Positions 38,229 to 46,814 of a DNA stretch of 64,000 nt are shown in pieces. The notes under the pieces are model-generated. The model worked only from the letters and a program-made list of their open reading frames with translations, ran no database searches and had not been told where the DNA came from. Origin of the DNA: an uncultured Ramlibacter sp. (GTDB lineage: Bacteria; Pseudomonadota; Gammaproteobacteria; Burkholderiales; Burkholderiaceae_C); NCBI RefSeq assembly GCF_936925435.1, contig NZ_CAKZHQ010000005.1, positions 124,001 to 188,000 of the forward strand, given 5' to 3'. The stretch's first letter is position 1. Every line of letters starts with the position of its first letter. The position numbers and the translations under genes were made by a program.

Positions 38229-39419
38229 ATGACCCATGTCCTGACCGCTTTCAAACAGGCCGCCATCAACTGGCGGCTGGTGCTCATGGGCGCCGTGCTG
38301 GTGCTGGTGGCCCTGGTCTTCCATGTGCTGTCGGATGGCATCTTCCTGTCGCCCGAGAACCTCTACAACATCGCCCAGCAGACGGCCGTGGTGGGCATCG
38401 TCTCCACCGTGGTGGTGCTGGTCATCGTGGCCAGGCACATCGATTTGTCGGTGGGTTCGGTGATGGGCTTCGTCGGCGTGCTGGTCGCCGCGTTGCAGTA
38501 CACGGCAGGCTGGTCCTGGTACGAGGCCACACTGGCCGGGCTGGCCGTGGCCATCCTGGTCTCGGTCTACCAGGGCGCGCTGACGGCGATGCTGGGCGTG
38601 CCCTCCTTCGTCGTCACCCTGGGCGGGCTGATGTCGTTTCGCGGCGCGGCCTTCCTGGTGGCCGACGGCAAGACCCAGCCGATCAGCGATCCCTTCTTCC
38701 TGAGCCTGGGCGGCGGTTACGACGGCGCCATCGGCGTGACGGCCAGCTGGCTGCTGGCCGGCCTGATGAGCGCCGTCCTGGTGCTGCTGATGCTGGCCCG
38801 GCGCCGCGCCAGGCACAGGCACGGCGTGCCCAACAATCCGGCCTGGCTGGACACGCTGGCGGTGCTGGTGCCTGTGGCCATCGTGCTGGGCTTCGCCGCC
38901 GCGATGAACAGCTACCGCATCCCCAACAAGGACGCCGCACAGGGCATCCCCGTGCCCGTGCTGATCTGGGCGGTGGTGGCCTTCAGCCTGTCCTTCCTGG
39001 TGCACCGCACGCGCTTCGGCCGCTATGTGTTCGCCATGGGCGGCAACCCCGAGGCCGCGGCCCTGGTGGGCATCCCGGTGCGGCGCGTGACGCTGATGCT
39101 TTTCGCGCTGATGGGCGTGCTTCTGACCGTCGCCGCCGTCGTCTCGGTCGCGCGGCTGAACGCCGGCACCAACTCGCTGGGCACGGGCATGGAGCTGTAC
39201 GTCATCGCCGCGGCCGTCATCGGCGGTACGGCCTTGTCGGGCGGCTCGGGATCCATCCTGGGCTCGGTGCTGGGCGCCCTCATCATGCAGTCCATCGACA
39301 GCGGCATGCTGCTGCTGGACGTGGCCATCGGCTGGCGCTACGTCATCATTGGCCAGGTGCTGATCGTCGCCGTGGTGTTCGACGTGCTCTACCGCAAGCT
39401 GACGGGGGACACAGCATGA
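38229..39419 (+). CDS. xylH: D-xylose-type ABC transporter permease
   Basis: 396 residues with about ten membrane helices. Family segments: [60 protein letters not shown] and [18 protein letters not shown] basic, poorly hydrophobic loop (RRRARHRHG) follows the mid helices. Overlaps xylG by 4 bp (ATGA). Confidence 0.93.
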   Translation: MTHVLTAFKQAAINWRLVLMGAVLVLVALVFHVLSDGIFLSPENLYNIAQQTAVVGIVSTVVVLVIVARHIDLSVGSVMGFVGVLVAALQYTAGWSWYEATLAGLAVAILVSVYQGALTAMLGVPSFVVTLGGLMSFRGAAFLVADGKTQPISDPFFLSLGGGYDGAIGVTASWLLAGLMSAVLVLLMLARRRARHRHGVPNNPAWLDTLAVLVPVAIVLGFAAAMNSYRIPNKDAAQGIPVPVLIWAVVAFSLSFLVHRTRFGRYVFAMGGNPEAAALVGIPVRRVTLMLFALMGVLLTVAAVVSVARLNAGTNSLGTGMELYVIAAAVIGGTALSGGSGSILGSVLGALIMQSIDSGMLLLDVAIGWRYVIIGQVLIVAVVFDVLYRKLTGDTA

Positions 39420-40189
39420 CGGCACGGTGCCTGGTGGAGCTGCGCCACATCGAAAAATCCTTCGGCGGCGTGCGCGCTGTCGACGGCGTCAGCCTCAATC
39501 TGTATCCCGGCGAGGTGGTGGCCGTGCTTGGGCACAACGGCGCCGGTAAATCGACGCTGATGAAGATGCTGGCCGGGGCCTACCCCATCGACAGCGGCGA
39601 GGTCCGTGTCGCAGGTGAAAAGGTGCAGATCCGCACGCCGTCGGATGCGCAGCGCCTGGGCATCGAATCGATCTACCAGACCCTGGCGCTGGCTGACAAT
39701 CTGGACGCTGTGGCCAACCTGTTCCTGGGCCGCGAGCTGCTGACGCCCTGGCGCACGCTGGACGACCACCGCATGGATGCGGATGCACGCAAGGTCTTTC
39801 TGCGCCTGAACAAAAACTTCAGCAATGTGCGCACGCCGGTGCGGCGCCTGTCGGGCGGCCAGCGCCAGGTGGTGGCGATCTCGCGGGCGATCTATTTCAA
39901 CGCCCGCATCCTCATCATGGACGAGCCCACCGCCGCACTGGGTCCGGAAGAGACCGCCATGGTGGGCGCCCTGGTGCGCGAGCTCAAGGCGCAGGGCGTG
40001 GGCATCTTCCTGATCAGCCACGACATGCCCGACGTGTTCGCCCTGAGCGACCGCCTGGCGGTGATGAAGAACGGCCGCCTGGTCGGCACCTACAACACGG
40101 CCGACGTGACCGAGGACGAGGTGCTGGGCATGATCATCGGCGGGCGCAAGCCCGAGGGCAAGGCGCAGGCCGAGCGGACCTGCACCTGA
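39416..40189 (+). CDS. xylG: Sugar ABC transporter ATP-binding protein, single-domain
   Basis: 257 residues with one ATPase domain: Walker [10 protein letters not shown], signature LSGGQRQ, Walker [13 protein letters not shown], switch His in [14 protein letters not shown]. coli XylG is about twice this length with two fused domains; this half-size form is of the FrcA type, which acts as a homodimer. Context (XylF, XylH, ROK repressor) still supports pentose or related sugar import. Confidence 0.88.
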   Translation: MTARCLVELRHIEKSFGGVRAVDGVSLNLYPGEVVAVLGHNGAGKSTLMKMLAGAYPIDSGEVRVAGEKVQIRTPSDAQRLGIESIYQTLALADNLDAVANLFLGRELLTPWRTLDDHRMDADARKVFLRLNKNFSNVRTPVRRLSGGQRQVVAISRAIYFNARILIMDEPTAALGPEETAMVGALVRELKAQGVGIFLISHDMPDVFALSDRLAVMKNGRLVGTYNTADVTEDEVLGMIIGGRKPEGKAQAERTCT

Positions 40190-40202
40190 CGCCGCGCCCC
40201 GC

Positions 40203-41345
40203 ATGAAGACCACGGGCGACCAGCAACTCGTCAAGCGCATCAACCGCAGCGTGCTGCTGCGACTGGTGCGCGAACGCCCCGGCCTGTCGCGCGCGCAACT
40301 GGCCAGCCACAGTGGACTGACCAAATCCACCGTCAGCCTGCTGGTGCGCGAACTGGTCGAGCAGGGCTGGCTCGGTGAGGCACCGGCCACGACCACGGCC
40401 GGCATCGGCCGGCCTTCCACGCCCTTGCGCATCCATCCCCATGCGCGCGGCATCATCGGCATCGAGACCGCCGTCGATTGCGTGCGGGTGGTCGCCGTGT
40501 CCTTGCTGGGCGAAGTCTGGTGGTCGGGCGAGGAGCCCCTGGCCAGCACGGCGCCGGCGGCCGCGTGCGCCCAGGCGGCGCGGCTGGCGCGCCTGGCCTA
40601 CGACGGCATGGCCGCGCGCGGCCTGCGCCTGTCGGGCGTGGGCCTGGGCCTGCCCGGCGCCTTCGACGAGGCCACGGGCGTGGTGCGCTTCGCGCCCAAC
40701 CTGGGCTGGCGCAATGTGGACTTCCTGCCTCTGCTCACACGCGCGCTGGCGGCGGCCGGCCTGCCCGAGGTTCCGGTCCACACGCAGAACGAGGCCGATG
40801 CCGCAGCGCTGAGCGAATACGAGTTCGCCAGCGGCGATGGCGAGGATGCCCTGGTCTTCGTCAACTGCGACGTCGGCGTCGGCGCGGGCATCGTCCTGAA
40901 CGACCGCCTCTTCACCGGAGCGCAAGGCATGGCCGGCGAGATCGGCCACACCATCGTCCAGGTCGACGGGCCCCTGTGCTCCTGCGGCAGGCGCGGCTGC
41001 GCCGAGGCCTTCATCGGCGCGCGGGCCATCGCCGGGGAGGCCGCGGCGATGGGCCACACCCGGCAGGCGGGGCAGTTCCTGGGCGTGCTGCTGCAAAACC
41101 TGTGGACCACCTTCAATCCGCGCGTGCTGGTGCTGGGCGGCTCGTCCTGCGTGGGGCACCCGGCGCTGGTGCAGGTGGCGCAGGACACCTTGAACGCCTA
41201 CGCCGCCAGCGCCGGCATGGCCGCGCCGGCGCTGCGTGTGGCGCGCTACGGAATGCTCGCTCCGGCCGTGGGCGCGGCCGCACTGGTGCTGCACCAGTAC
41301 CTGCGGCCCATGCATCCGCGCCAGACCGCAAGGCAGCTGCCCTGA
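40203..41345 (+). CDS. ROK-family transcriptional repressor (XylR-like)
   Basis: 380 residues: N-terminal winged HTH (RAQLASHSGLTKSTVSLLVR) and a ROK sugar-kinase-fold domain with the zinc motif CSCGRRGCAEAF and EIGHTIV. The kinase-like Asp loop reads GLGLPGAFDEATG, as in repressors. It follows xylG by 13 bp and most likely controls xylFHG. Whether the inducer is xylose cannot be read from sequence. Confidence 0.9.
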   Translation: MKTTGDQQLVKRINRSVLLRLVRERPGLSRAQLASHSGLTKSTVSLLVRELVEQGWLGEAPATTTAGIGRPSTPLRIHPHARGIIGIETAVDCVRVVAVSLLGEVWWSGEEPLASTAPAAACAQAARLARLAYDGMAARGLRLSGVGLGLPGAFDEATGVVRFAPNLGWRNVDFLPLLTRALAAAGLPEVPVHTQNEADAAALSEYEFASGDGEDALVFVNCDVGVGAGIVLNDRLFTGAQGMAGEIGHTIVQVDGPLCSCGRRGCAEAFIGARAIAGEAAAMGHTRQAGQFLGVLLQNLWTTFNPRVLVLGGSSCVGHPALVQVAQDTLNAYAASAGMAAPALRVARYGMLAPAVGAAALVLHQYLRPMHPRQTARQLP

Positions 41346-41361
41346 ACGGCGCCCCGCCCGC

Positions 41362-41478
41362 CTAGACCGCCCATTGCCACATGGATTGCGGCAGCGGCGC
41401 CGGCTGGAAAGCCAGGCCCCAGGCCGAGGCGGTGGTGCGCAGGACCCGCACGGCGCTGGCGTTGGCGGCAGACACCAT
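41362..41478 (-). CDS. Short ORF after the SBP gene, doubtful
   Basis: 38 codons beginning 9 bp after the neighbouring stop, with AGG upstream of the ATG; ends SMWQWAV. No recognisable domain. It could be a remnant of a larger gene or chance coding in GC-rich DNA. It is the only candidate in the ~140 bp between the ROK gene and the SBP gene. Confidence 0.2.
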   Translation of the reverse strand: MVSAANASAVRVLRTTASAWGLAFQPAPLPQSMWQWAV

Positions 41479-41486
41479 CGCAGGCC

Positions 41487-42497
41487 TCAGCTTCCCGCGG
41501 CGATGTGCGCATCCGGGAAGAAGTAGTCCTTCACCGAGGCCGGCTTGTTGCGGATGGCGCCCACGCGGTGCAGGAAGCTGGCCAGGCCAAAGGTGTTCTG
41601 CGGTGTGATCTTGAACTGCACTTCCGGATTGCGGATCACGCGCAGCAGCAGCTCGCGGTCGGTCTTGGAATTGGCCACCCGCAGGTAGGTGTCGGCGGCC
41701 TTCTCCGGGTTGGCCGTGGTCCACTGCGCCGCTTCCTGCAGCGCGTCAAGGAAGGCCCTGTAGGTCTTGGGATTGTCGGCGCGGAACTTCTCTGTCGCGT
41801 ACAGCACCGTTGCCGAGGACGGGCCGCCCAGCACCTCGTAGGAGTTGAGCACGATGCGCGCGTTGGGGTTGGCGGCCAGCGACTGATCCTGGAAAGGCGG
41901 GTTGCCGAAATGCGCGCTGATCTCGGTGCCGCCCTTGATGATGGCGGCCGTGGCGTCGGGATGGGGCAAGGCCACCTGCAGGCGGTCGAGCCGGTTGAAC
42001 TGGGCGTCGCCCCAGAGCTTGGCCGAGGCGAACTGCAGCACGCGCGATTGCACCGACACGCCCACGGCGGGCAGCGCGATCCTGTCCTTGTCGCTGAAGT
42101 CGGCAATGGTCTTGACCGCCGGGTTGTTGGTCACCAGGTAATAGGGGAAGTTGCCCAGCGAGGCGACGCCGCGCACGTTCTGCTTGCCGTAGGTCCGGTC
42201 CCAGATGGTCAGCAGCGGGCCGACGCCGGCCGCGGCGATGTCCACCGAGCCGCCCAGCAGCGCGTCGTTCACCGACGCGCCACCCGACAGCTTGATGAAT
42301 TCAACCTTGATGTCGACGCCGGCGGCCTTGCCGTGCTTTTCGACCAGCTTCTGGTCCTGCGCCACGTTCAGCAGCAGGTAGACGATGCCGAACTGTTCGG
42401 CGATGCGCAGCTGGCCTTCGGCCCGCGCCGCCGGTGACAGGGCGGCCAGGGTGGCAGCGAGCAGCAGGCCGCGGGACAGGACACGTGGGATCTTCAT
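41487..42497 (-). CDS. NitT/TauT-type ABC transporter substrate-binding protein
   Basis: 336 residues; signal peptide to about residue 26 (ARAEG), then a two-lobed binding protein of the SsuA/TauA/nitrate class: QLRIAEQFGIVYLLLNVAQD, VNDALLGGSVDIAAAGVGPL, DKDRIALPAVGVSVQSRVLQ. Class ligands are sulfonates, nitrate or pyrimidine precursors. No permease or ATPase gene follows, so it is an orphan receptor at the left border of the sulfur island, divergent from the cyclodeaminase-like gene. Confidence 0.85.
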   Translation of the reverse strand: MKIPRVLSRGLLLAATLAALSPAARAEGQLRIAEQFGIVYLLLNVAQDQKLVEKHGKAAGVDIKVEFIKLSGGASVNDALLGGSVDIAAAGVGPLLTIWDRTYGKQNVRGVASLGNFPYYLVTNNPAVKTIADFSDKDRIALPAVGVSVQSRVLQFASAKLWGDAQFNRLDRLQVALPHPDATAAIIKGGTEISAHFGNPPFQDQSLAANPNARIVLNSYEVLGGPSSATVLYATEKFRADNPKTYRAFLDALQEAAQWTTANPEKAADTYLRVANSKTDRELLLRVIRNPEVQFKITPQNTFGLASFLHRVGAIRNKPASVKDYFFPDAHIAAGS

Positions 42498-42675
42498 GAA
42501 CAGCTCTTTCGCAAAAGAGCCCGACTCTAGGGACTGGCGGCGCCGGATGGAAATACCGACTTGTCGCTTGCATAGGAGAAAAACATCCAAGGCGCGCTTC
42601 AGACACTCCGGTTGTTTGCTCCCAACTTTTTCATTCTTTGCGCCGGCGCCGCACCCTCTTACAGTCGGGCTGACA

Positions 42676-43680
42676 ATGAGCACGCCGATCCATCTGACCT
42701 ACCTGAACCACGCCGACGTCCAGGCCCTGGCCATGACGGACGCCGAGATCGTCTCGGCCGTCGAGGACGGCCTGCGGGCCCAGGGCCTGGGCCAGGCCGT
42801 CATCGAGCCCCGCATGCACCTGGTTCCGGAGAAGGACTACCCAGGCCACTTCAATGTGCTGCGCGGCTACATCCGCCCCCTGGGCGTGGCCGGCGTCAAG
42901 ACCGTGGGCGACTTCTACCGCAACTACGAGATCGGCCTGCCCTCGGAGCTGGCGCTGCTGAACCTGTTCGACCCCAGGACCGGCGCGCCCATCGCCATCA
43001 TCGACGCCTCCGACATCACGGACATGCGCACCGGGGCCGTGACCGCCATTGGCGCCCGCCATCTGGCCCGCAAGGACTCGAAGGTGCTGGGACACATCGG
43101 CGCGCGCGGCACTTCGTACTGGAACGTCCGCCTGCTCGATGCCATCTTTGACTTCGACGAGATCCGCGTCCATTCGCGCCGGCCGGAGAGCCGCGACGCC
43201 TTCGCCGCGCGGCTGGAGCACGACCTGGGCAAGAAGATCACGGTGACAACCGATTGGGAATCCTGCGTGCGCGGCGCCGACATCGTGGTCGAGGCCTCGC
43301 GGCTGGAGCAGCCCGAGCCGTTGCTCAAGACGCAGTGGATCAAGAAGGGCGCCTGCGTCATCCCCTACGGCACCATGAGCGCGGTGGAGCTGTCGCTGAC
43401 CGACATCATGGACAAGATGGTCATGGACCACTGGGGCCAGGCCAGGTCCGGCCCCTTCGGTGCCCTGCGCGCCCACGTGGACAGCGGCCGTCTGTCCGAG
43501 CAGACCCTGCATGCCGAGCTGGGCGAGATCGTGGCCGGCCTGAAGCCGGGCCGCCAGAGCGAGGACGAGACCAACCTGTTCTGGCACCGAGGACTGTCGC
43601 TGTCAGACATTGCCCTGGGCAGCGCCATGCTGCGCAAGGCCCAGGCACTGGGCATCGGCCAGGTCCTGCGCTACAGGTAA
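42676..43680 (+). CDS. Ornithine cyclodeaminase/mu-crystallin family protein
   Basis: 334 residues, NAD(P)-binding fold of the OCD family: GYIRPLGVAGVKTVGDFYRN, DASDITDMRTGAVTAIGARH, VLGHIGARGTSYWNVRLLDA (Rossmann region) and DETNLFWHRGLSLSDIALGS. Members act as cyclodeaminases, ketimine reductases or imino-acid reductases. Starts 178 bp from the divergent SBP gene and precedes a PhnD-like gene by 10 bp. Substrate unknown. Confidence 0.85.
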   Translation: MSTPIHLTYLNHADVQALAMTDAEIVSAVEDGLRAQGLGQAVIEPRMHLVPEKDYPGHFNVLRGYIRPLGVAGVKTVGDFYRNYEIGLPSELALLNLFDPRTGAPIAIIDASDITDMRTGAVTAIGARHLARKDSKVLGHIGARGTSYWNVRLLDAIFDFDEIRVHSRRPESRDAFAARLEHDLGKKITVTTDWESCVRGADIVVEASRLEQPEPLLKTQWIKKGACVIPYGTMSAVELSLTDIMDKMVMDHWGQARSGPFGALRAHVDSGRLSEQTLHAELGEIVAGLKPGRQSEDETNLFWHRGLSLSDIALGSAMLRKAQALGIGQVLRYR

Positions 43681-43690
43681 GAGAGCGCAG

Positions 43691-44494
43691 ATGCCCGTTG
43701 CCAACGCCCGCATGTATTCGGCCACGCCCCAGCTGCGCGCCGACTGGAAAGCGCTGCTGGCCTGGGTGCTGCAGCAGGCCGGCCTGCCCTGGGAGGTGAT
43801 CGACCACGACCCGCCGGCGCCGCTCAACGCCCTGTGGGCACGCGATGACCTGGGCCTGGCGATGATGTGCGGCCTGCCGTACGCGCAGCGCGCCATCCGT
43901 CCACTGCTGGTCGCCGCGCCCATTCCCTCGCCGGCGCGCTACGGCGGCCGGCCGGTGTACTTCACCGACATCGTGGTGCGCTCCGACGCAGCCTTCACAA
44001 GGCTCGAAGACACTTTCGGCGGCACCGTCGGCTACACGCTGGCCGACTCCATGTCGGGTGGCGTCGCCTTGCGCGACCATCTCGCGCCTTACCGCAGCGC
44101 CCGCGGCGAGCGGCTCTATGCGCGCGCAGTTGGCAACCTCATCCACGCCCGGGGTGTGATCGAGGCCCTGGTGCGCGGCGAGATCGACGTCGGCCCGCTG
44201 GACAGCTACTACCACGACCTGTTGCGCCAGGACGACCCGGCCTTCGCGGCCCAGGTGCGGACCATCGCGAGCACGCAGGCGCGGCCCATTCCGCCCCTGG
44301 TGGCGACGGCACCCTTGCGCGACGCGCAGTTGCAGGCCTTGCGCAGCGCGTTGCAGGCGAGCATTGCCGCTCCCGCGCTGGCCGAAGTCCGCCAGCGCTT
44401 GCTGCTGGCCGGCTTCGCCGAACCCGAAGCTGCGAGCTACGACAGCCTGCCTGCCATCGCTGCGCAGCCCATGCCTGCTTTCGAGGCGCTGTGA
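43691..44494 (+). CDS. Substrate-binding-like protein of the PhnD superfamily, no signal peptide
   Basis: 267 residues resembling phosphate/phosphonate-type binding proteins: GLAMMCGLPYAQRAIRPLLV, RYGGRPVYFTDIVVRSDAAF, FGGTVGYTLADSMSGGVALR, GEIDVGPLDSYYHDLL. There is no signal peptide from ATG 43691, which argues for a cytoplasmic role or an enzyme-like derivative. Lies between the cyclodeaminase-like gene and the desaturase gene with 4-10 bp gaps, so the three are one transcript. Confidence 0.75.
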   Translation: MPVANARMYSATPQLRADWKALLAWVLQQAGLPWEVIDHDPPAPLNALWARDDLGLAMMCGLPYAQRAIRPLLVAAPIPSPARYGGRPVYFTDIVVRSDAAFTRLEDTFGGTVGYTLADSMSGGVALRDHLAPYRSARGERLYARAVGNLIHARGVIEALVRGEIDVGPLDSYYHDLLRQDDPAFAAQVRTIASTQARPIPPLVATAPLRDAQLQALRSALQASIAAPALAEVRQRLLLAGFAEPEAASYDSLPAIAAQPMPAFEAL

Positions 44495-44498
44495 ACCC

Positions 44499-45379
44499 AT
44501 GAAGCTGGACTGGGACCGTTACGAGCTGCCCACCGTGCTGTTGGGGCTGGTGCTGTATGCCTGCTGGCTGGCCCTGACCTGGTGGCACGCCTCCATTCCC
44601 TTTGTTGTGCTGCTCCTGGCCGGTGGCTATGTGACCCAATGGCACTTCTCGCTGCAGCATGAAAGCATCCATGGCCTGCGCCACTGGCCAGCGTGGCTGC
44701 GCAGCGTTTTTGTCTGGCCGCCGATCGGCCTGTGGATGCCCTACCCCATCTACCACCGCAGCCACAGCACCCACCACGTCAACTTCAACATCACCCATCC
44801 GCAGCGCGACACCGAGAGCTACTACCAGCTGCGCGACACCTGGGCCCAGGCCGGGCCTTGGCAGCGGCGCCTGCCCCTGCTGAACCAGACCCTGTGGTTC
44901 CGGCTGGTGTTCGGCCCCTTCCTGCGCCTGTGGAAGCTGGCCCGGCGCGAGACCGGCCGCGTGCGCAACGGCGATTTCTCCAATGTGCGGCACTGGGTCA
45001 CGCATGCGTTGAGCCTGGCCGTGCTGCTGTCCTGGGTTCTCGCCATCTGCGACATGCCCTGGTCTGCTTTGCCTGGCCCGGCATGTCGCTGGGCATGCTG
45101 CGCACCTTCACCGAACATCGCTGGGGCGACAAGCCCATGGAGCGGGTCGCCATCGTGGAGTCGAACACGCTGATGGGCGTTCTCTATCTGTACAACAACC
45201 TGCACCTGGTGCACCACCGCTCGCCCACCCTGCCCTGGTACCGCATCCCTGCGAAATGGCGCGCCCAGCGCGCCGAGATGCTGGCAACCAACCGGGACTT
45301 CTATTACCGCGGCTATCTGGAGATCGCGCGCCGCTTCCTGTTCCGCCCGGTGTTCGACCCGGCGCATCCGCGCTGGTGA
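44499..45379 (+). pseudogene. Fatty acid desaturase, single-base frameshift near 45060
   Basis: The N-terminal part (from ATG 44499) has membrane helices and the first two histidine boxes, HESIHG and HRSHSTHH. After IRHWVTHALSLAVLL-like coding the frame is lost near 45055-45070 and the protein continues in the -1 frame as FAWPGMSLGMLRTFTEHRW, then NLHLVHHRSPTLPWYRIP (third box) to 45379. All three di-iron boxes exist but in two frames, consistent with one deleted base or a sequencing error; no slippery heptamer is evident. If intact it would be a ~293-residue membrane desaturase/hydroxylase. Confidence 0.8.
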
Positions 45380-45426
45380 ACGCCTGCCCTCCCGCCTTCC
45401 TTCGTCTTGTCTCTCCTGGAGCTCCC

Positions 45427-46389
45427 ATGAAAACCCTGAACCGGCTGCTGGCCGCCCTGATCCCCCTGCTCGCCGGTGCCGCCCTGGCCCAGGACTACCC
45501 GTCCAAGCCCATCCACTTCGTCGTGCCTTACCCGGCCGGCGGCATCGCCGACAAGGTGGCGCGCGACGCGGCCGACGAACTGCAGCGGCGCCTGAAGCAG
45601 CCGGTGATCGTGGAAAACCGTGTCGGCGCGGCCGGCAACATCGGCTTTGACCATGTGGCACGCCAGCCCGCCGACGGCTACACGCTGCTGCTGGCACCGG
45701 CTTCCAACCTCACGGTGCAACCGGCGCTGTTCAAGACCCTGTCCTACGACCTGGAGAAGGACTTCACACCGGTCTCCCTGCTGGTGCTCACCCCGCAAGT
45801 CCTGCTGGTCCATCCCGGCGTGCCGGCGGCGACGCCGAAAGAGCTGATCGAGTATTCGAAGAAGAACCCGGGCAAGGTCAACTTCGGCGTCAGCCTGGGC
45901 GCCTACTCGCACCTGGCCGGCGAACTGCTCAAGTCGCAGACGGGAGCGGACTTCACCGCCATCCCCTACCAGGGCGCGGCCCCGGCCATGAACGATCTGC
46001 TGGGTGGCCAGACGCAGTTCATCTTCAACGAGGTGATCACTGCCATTCCCAACGTCCAGGCCGGCAAGCTCAAGCCGCTGGCCATCGCCTACAAGAGCCG
46101 CGCGCCCTGGCTGCCCAATGTGCCGACGATGGCGGAAGCGGGTTTTCCCGGCTTCGAGGTGACGTCCTGGTACGCCGTGGTGGCGCGCAGCGGCACACCA
46201 CGCGCCATCATCGACAAGGTGTCCAGGGAACTGGCCGCCGTGGTGCAGGGCCCGGAATTCAAGAAGCGCTACGACGACATCGGGGCCTTCACCATCGGCA
46301 GCACGCCGGAGGAACTGGGCAGCTTCATCAAATCCGAAACCGTCAAATGGACGGCCGTGATCAAGCGCTCGGGCATCCAGCCGAACTGA
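45427..46389 (+). CDS. Bug-family periplasmic receptor
   Basis: 320 residues; signal peptide ends AALAQ, then DYPSKPIHFVVPYPAGGIAD, VIVENRVGAAGNIGFDHVAR and DGYTLLLAPA, all Bug hallmarks. GGAG lies just upstream of the ATG. Co-directional with the desaturase, 47 bp away. Orphan receptor with no TctAB nearby. Confidence 0.92.
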   Translation: MKTLNRLLAALIPLLAGAALAQDYPSKPIHFVVPYPAGGIADKVARDAADELQRRLKQPVIVENRVGAAGNIGFDHVARQPADGYTLLLAPASNLTVQPALFKTLSYDLEKDFTPVSLLVLTPQVLLVHPGVPAATPKELIEYSKKNPGKVNFGVSLGAYSHLAGELLKSQTGADFTAIPYQGAAPAMNDLLGGQTQFIFNEVITAIPNVQAGKLKPLAIAYKSRAPWLPNVPTMAEAGFPGFEVTSWYAVVARSGTPRAIIDKVSRELAAVVQGPEFKKRYDDIGAFTIGSTPEELGSFIKSETVKWTAVIKRSGIQPN

Positions 46390-46755
46390 GCCGCACTGCG
46401 CCAGCGCAGGCCTCAGACCTTTGCCTCATATCCAATCGAATTTTGATTCGTTCTCTTTTGGGTGCCGGCCTTCCACAATCAACGCCGATGACAAATTGCG
46501 TTGAGTCGGCACAAGCGCCCATGGCGCAAGCATTGAGCAGGTCCTCGGTCAGGCAGGCTGCCGCGCACGTGCTGGCCGTCACCGTCCAGGCCTGGGGCAT
46601 TGCCAGTGCGTCGCCGCATGCGCTGGCGCGCCGGGCCCCGCACGGCTACGTTCCGGTGCGCGCACGGCGGCGCCTGCAGGCCAGCGCCAACGCGGCCGCG
46701 AGCAGCCCAGCCTGCATCGCCCATTCCTGGTAGGCGACGATCCGCCTTGACTCCT
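46390..46755 (+). other. Non-coding or weakly coding stretch before the monooxygenase gene
   Basis: About 365 bp without a convincing gene. It contains AT-rich DNA around 46430-46460 with CGAAT-TTTG-ATTCG (about 46438-46452), which may be promoter or operator sequence, and an 81-codon ORF from ATG 46488 (MTNCVESAQAPM...) with no recognisable domain and an arginine/alanine-rich composition typical of chance ORFs. Confidence 0.4.
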
Positions 46756-46814
46756 GATTTGATAGCGCTCCAGGTCCAATCGGCGGGGGCCGGAGCCTTA
46801 TTTACCTCTCAAAT
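46756..46814 (+). repeat. Dispersed GATAGC/GCTAGC element, copy C (supplies the monooxygenase start)
   Basis: Order GATTTGATAGCGCTCC, AATCGGCGGGGGCCGGAGCC, TTATTT and CTCAAATGG matches the other copies. The terminal AAATGG contains the ATG of the next gene, so this copy forms its whole immediate upstream region. Confidence 0.55.

Noticed and set aside
46488..46733. 81-codon ORF before the monooxygenase
   Set aside because: No ribosome-binding site, no domain, composition typical of chance ORFs; described only as part of a non-coding stretch.
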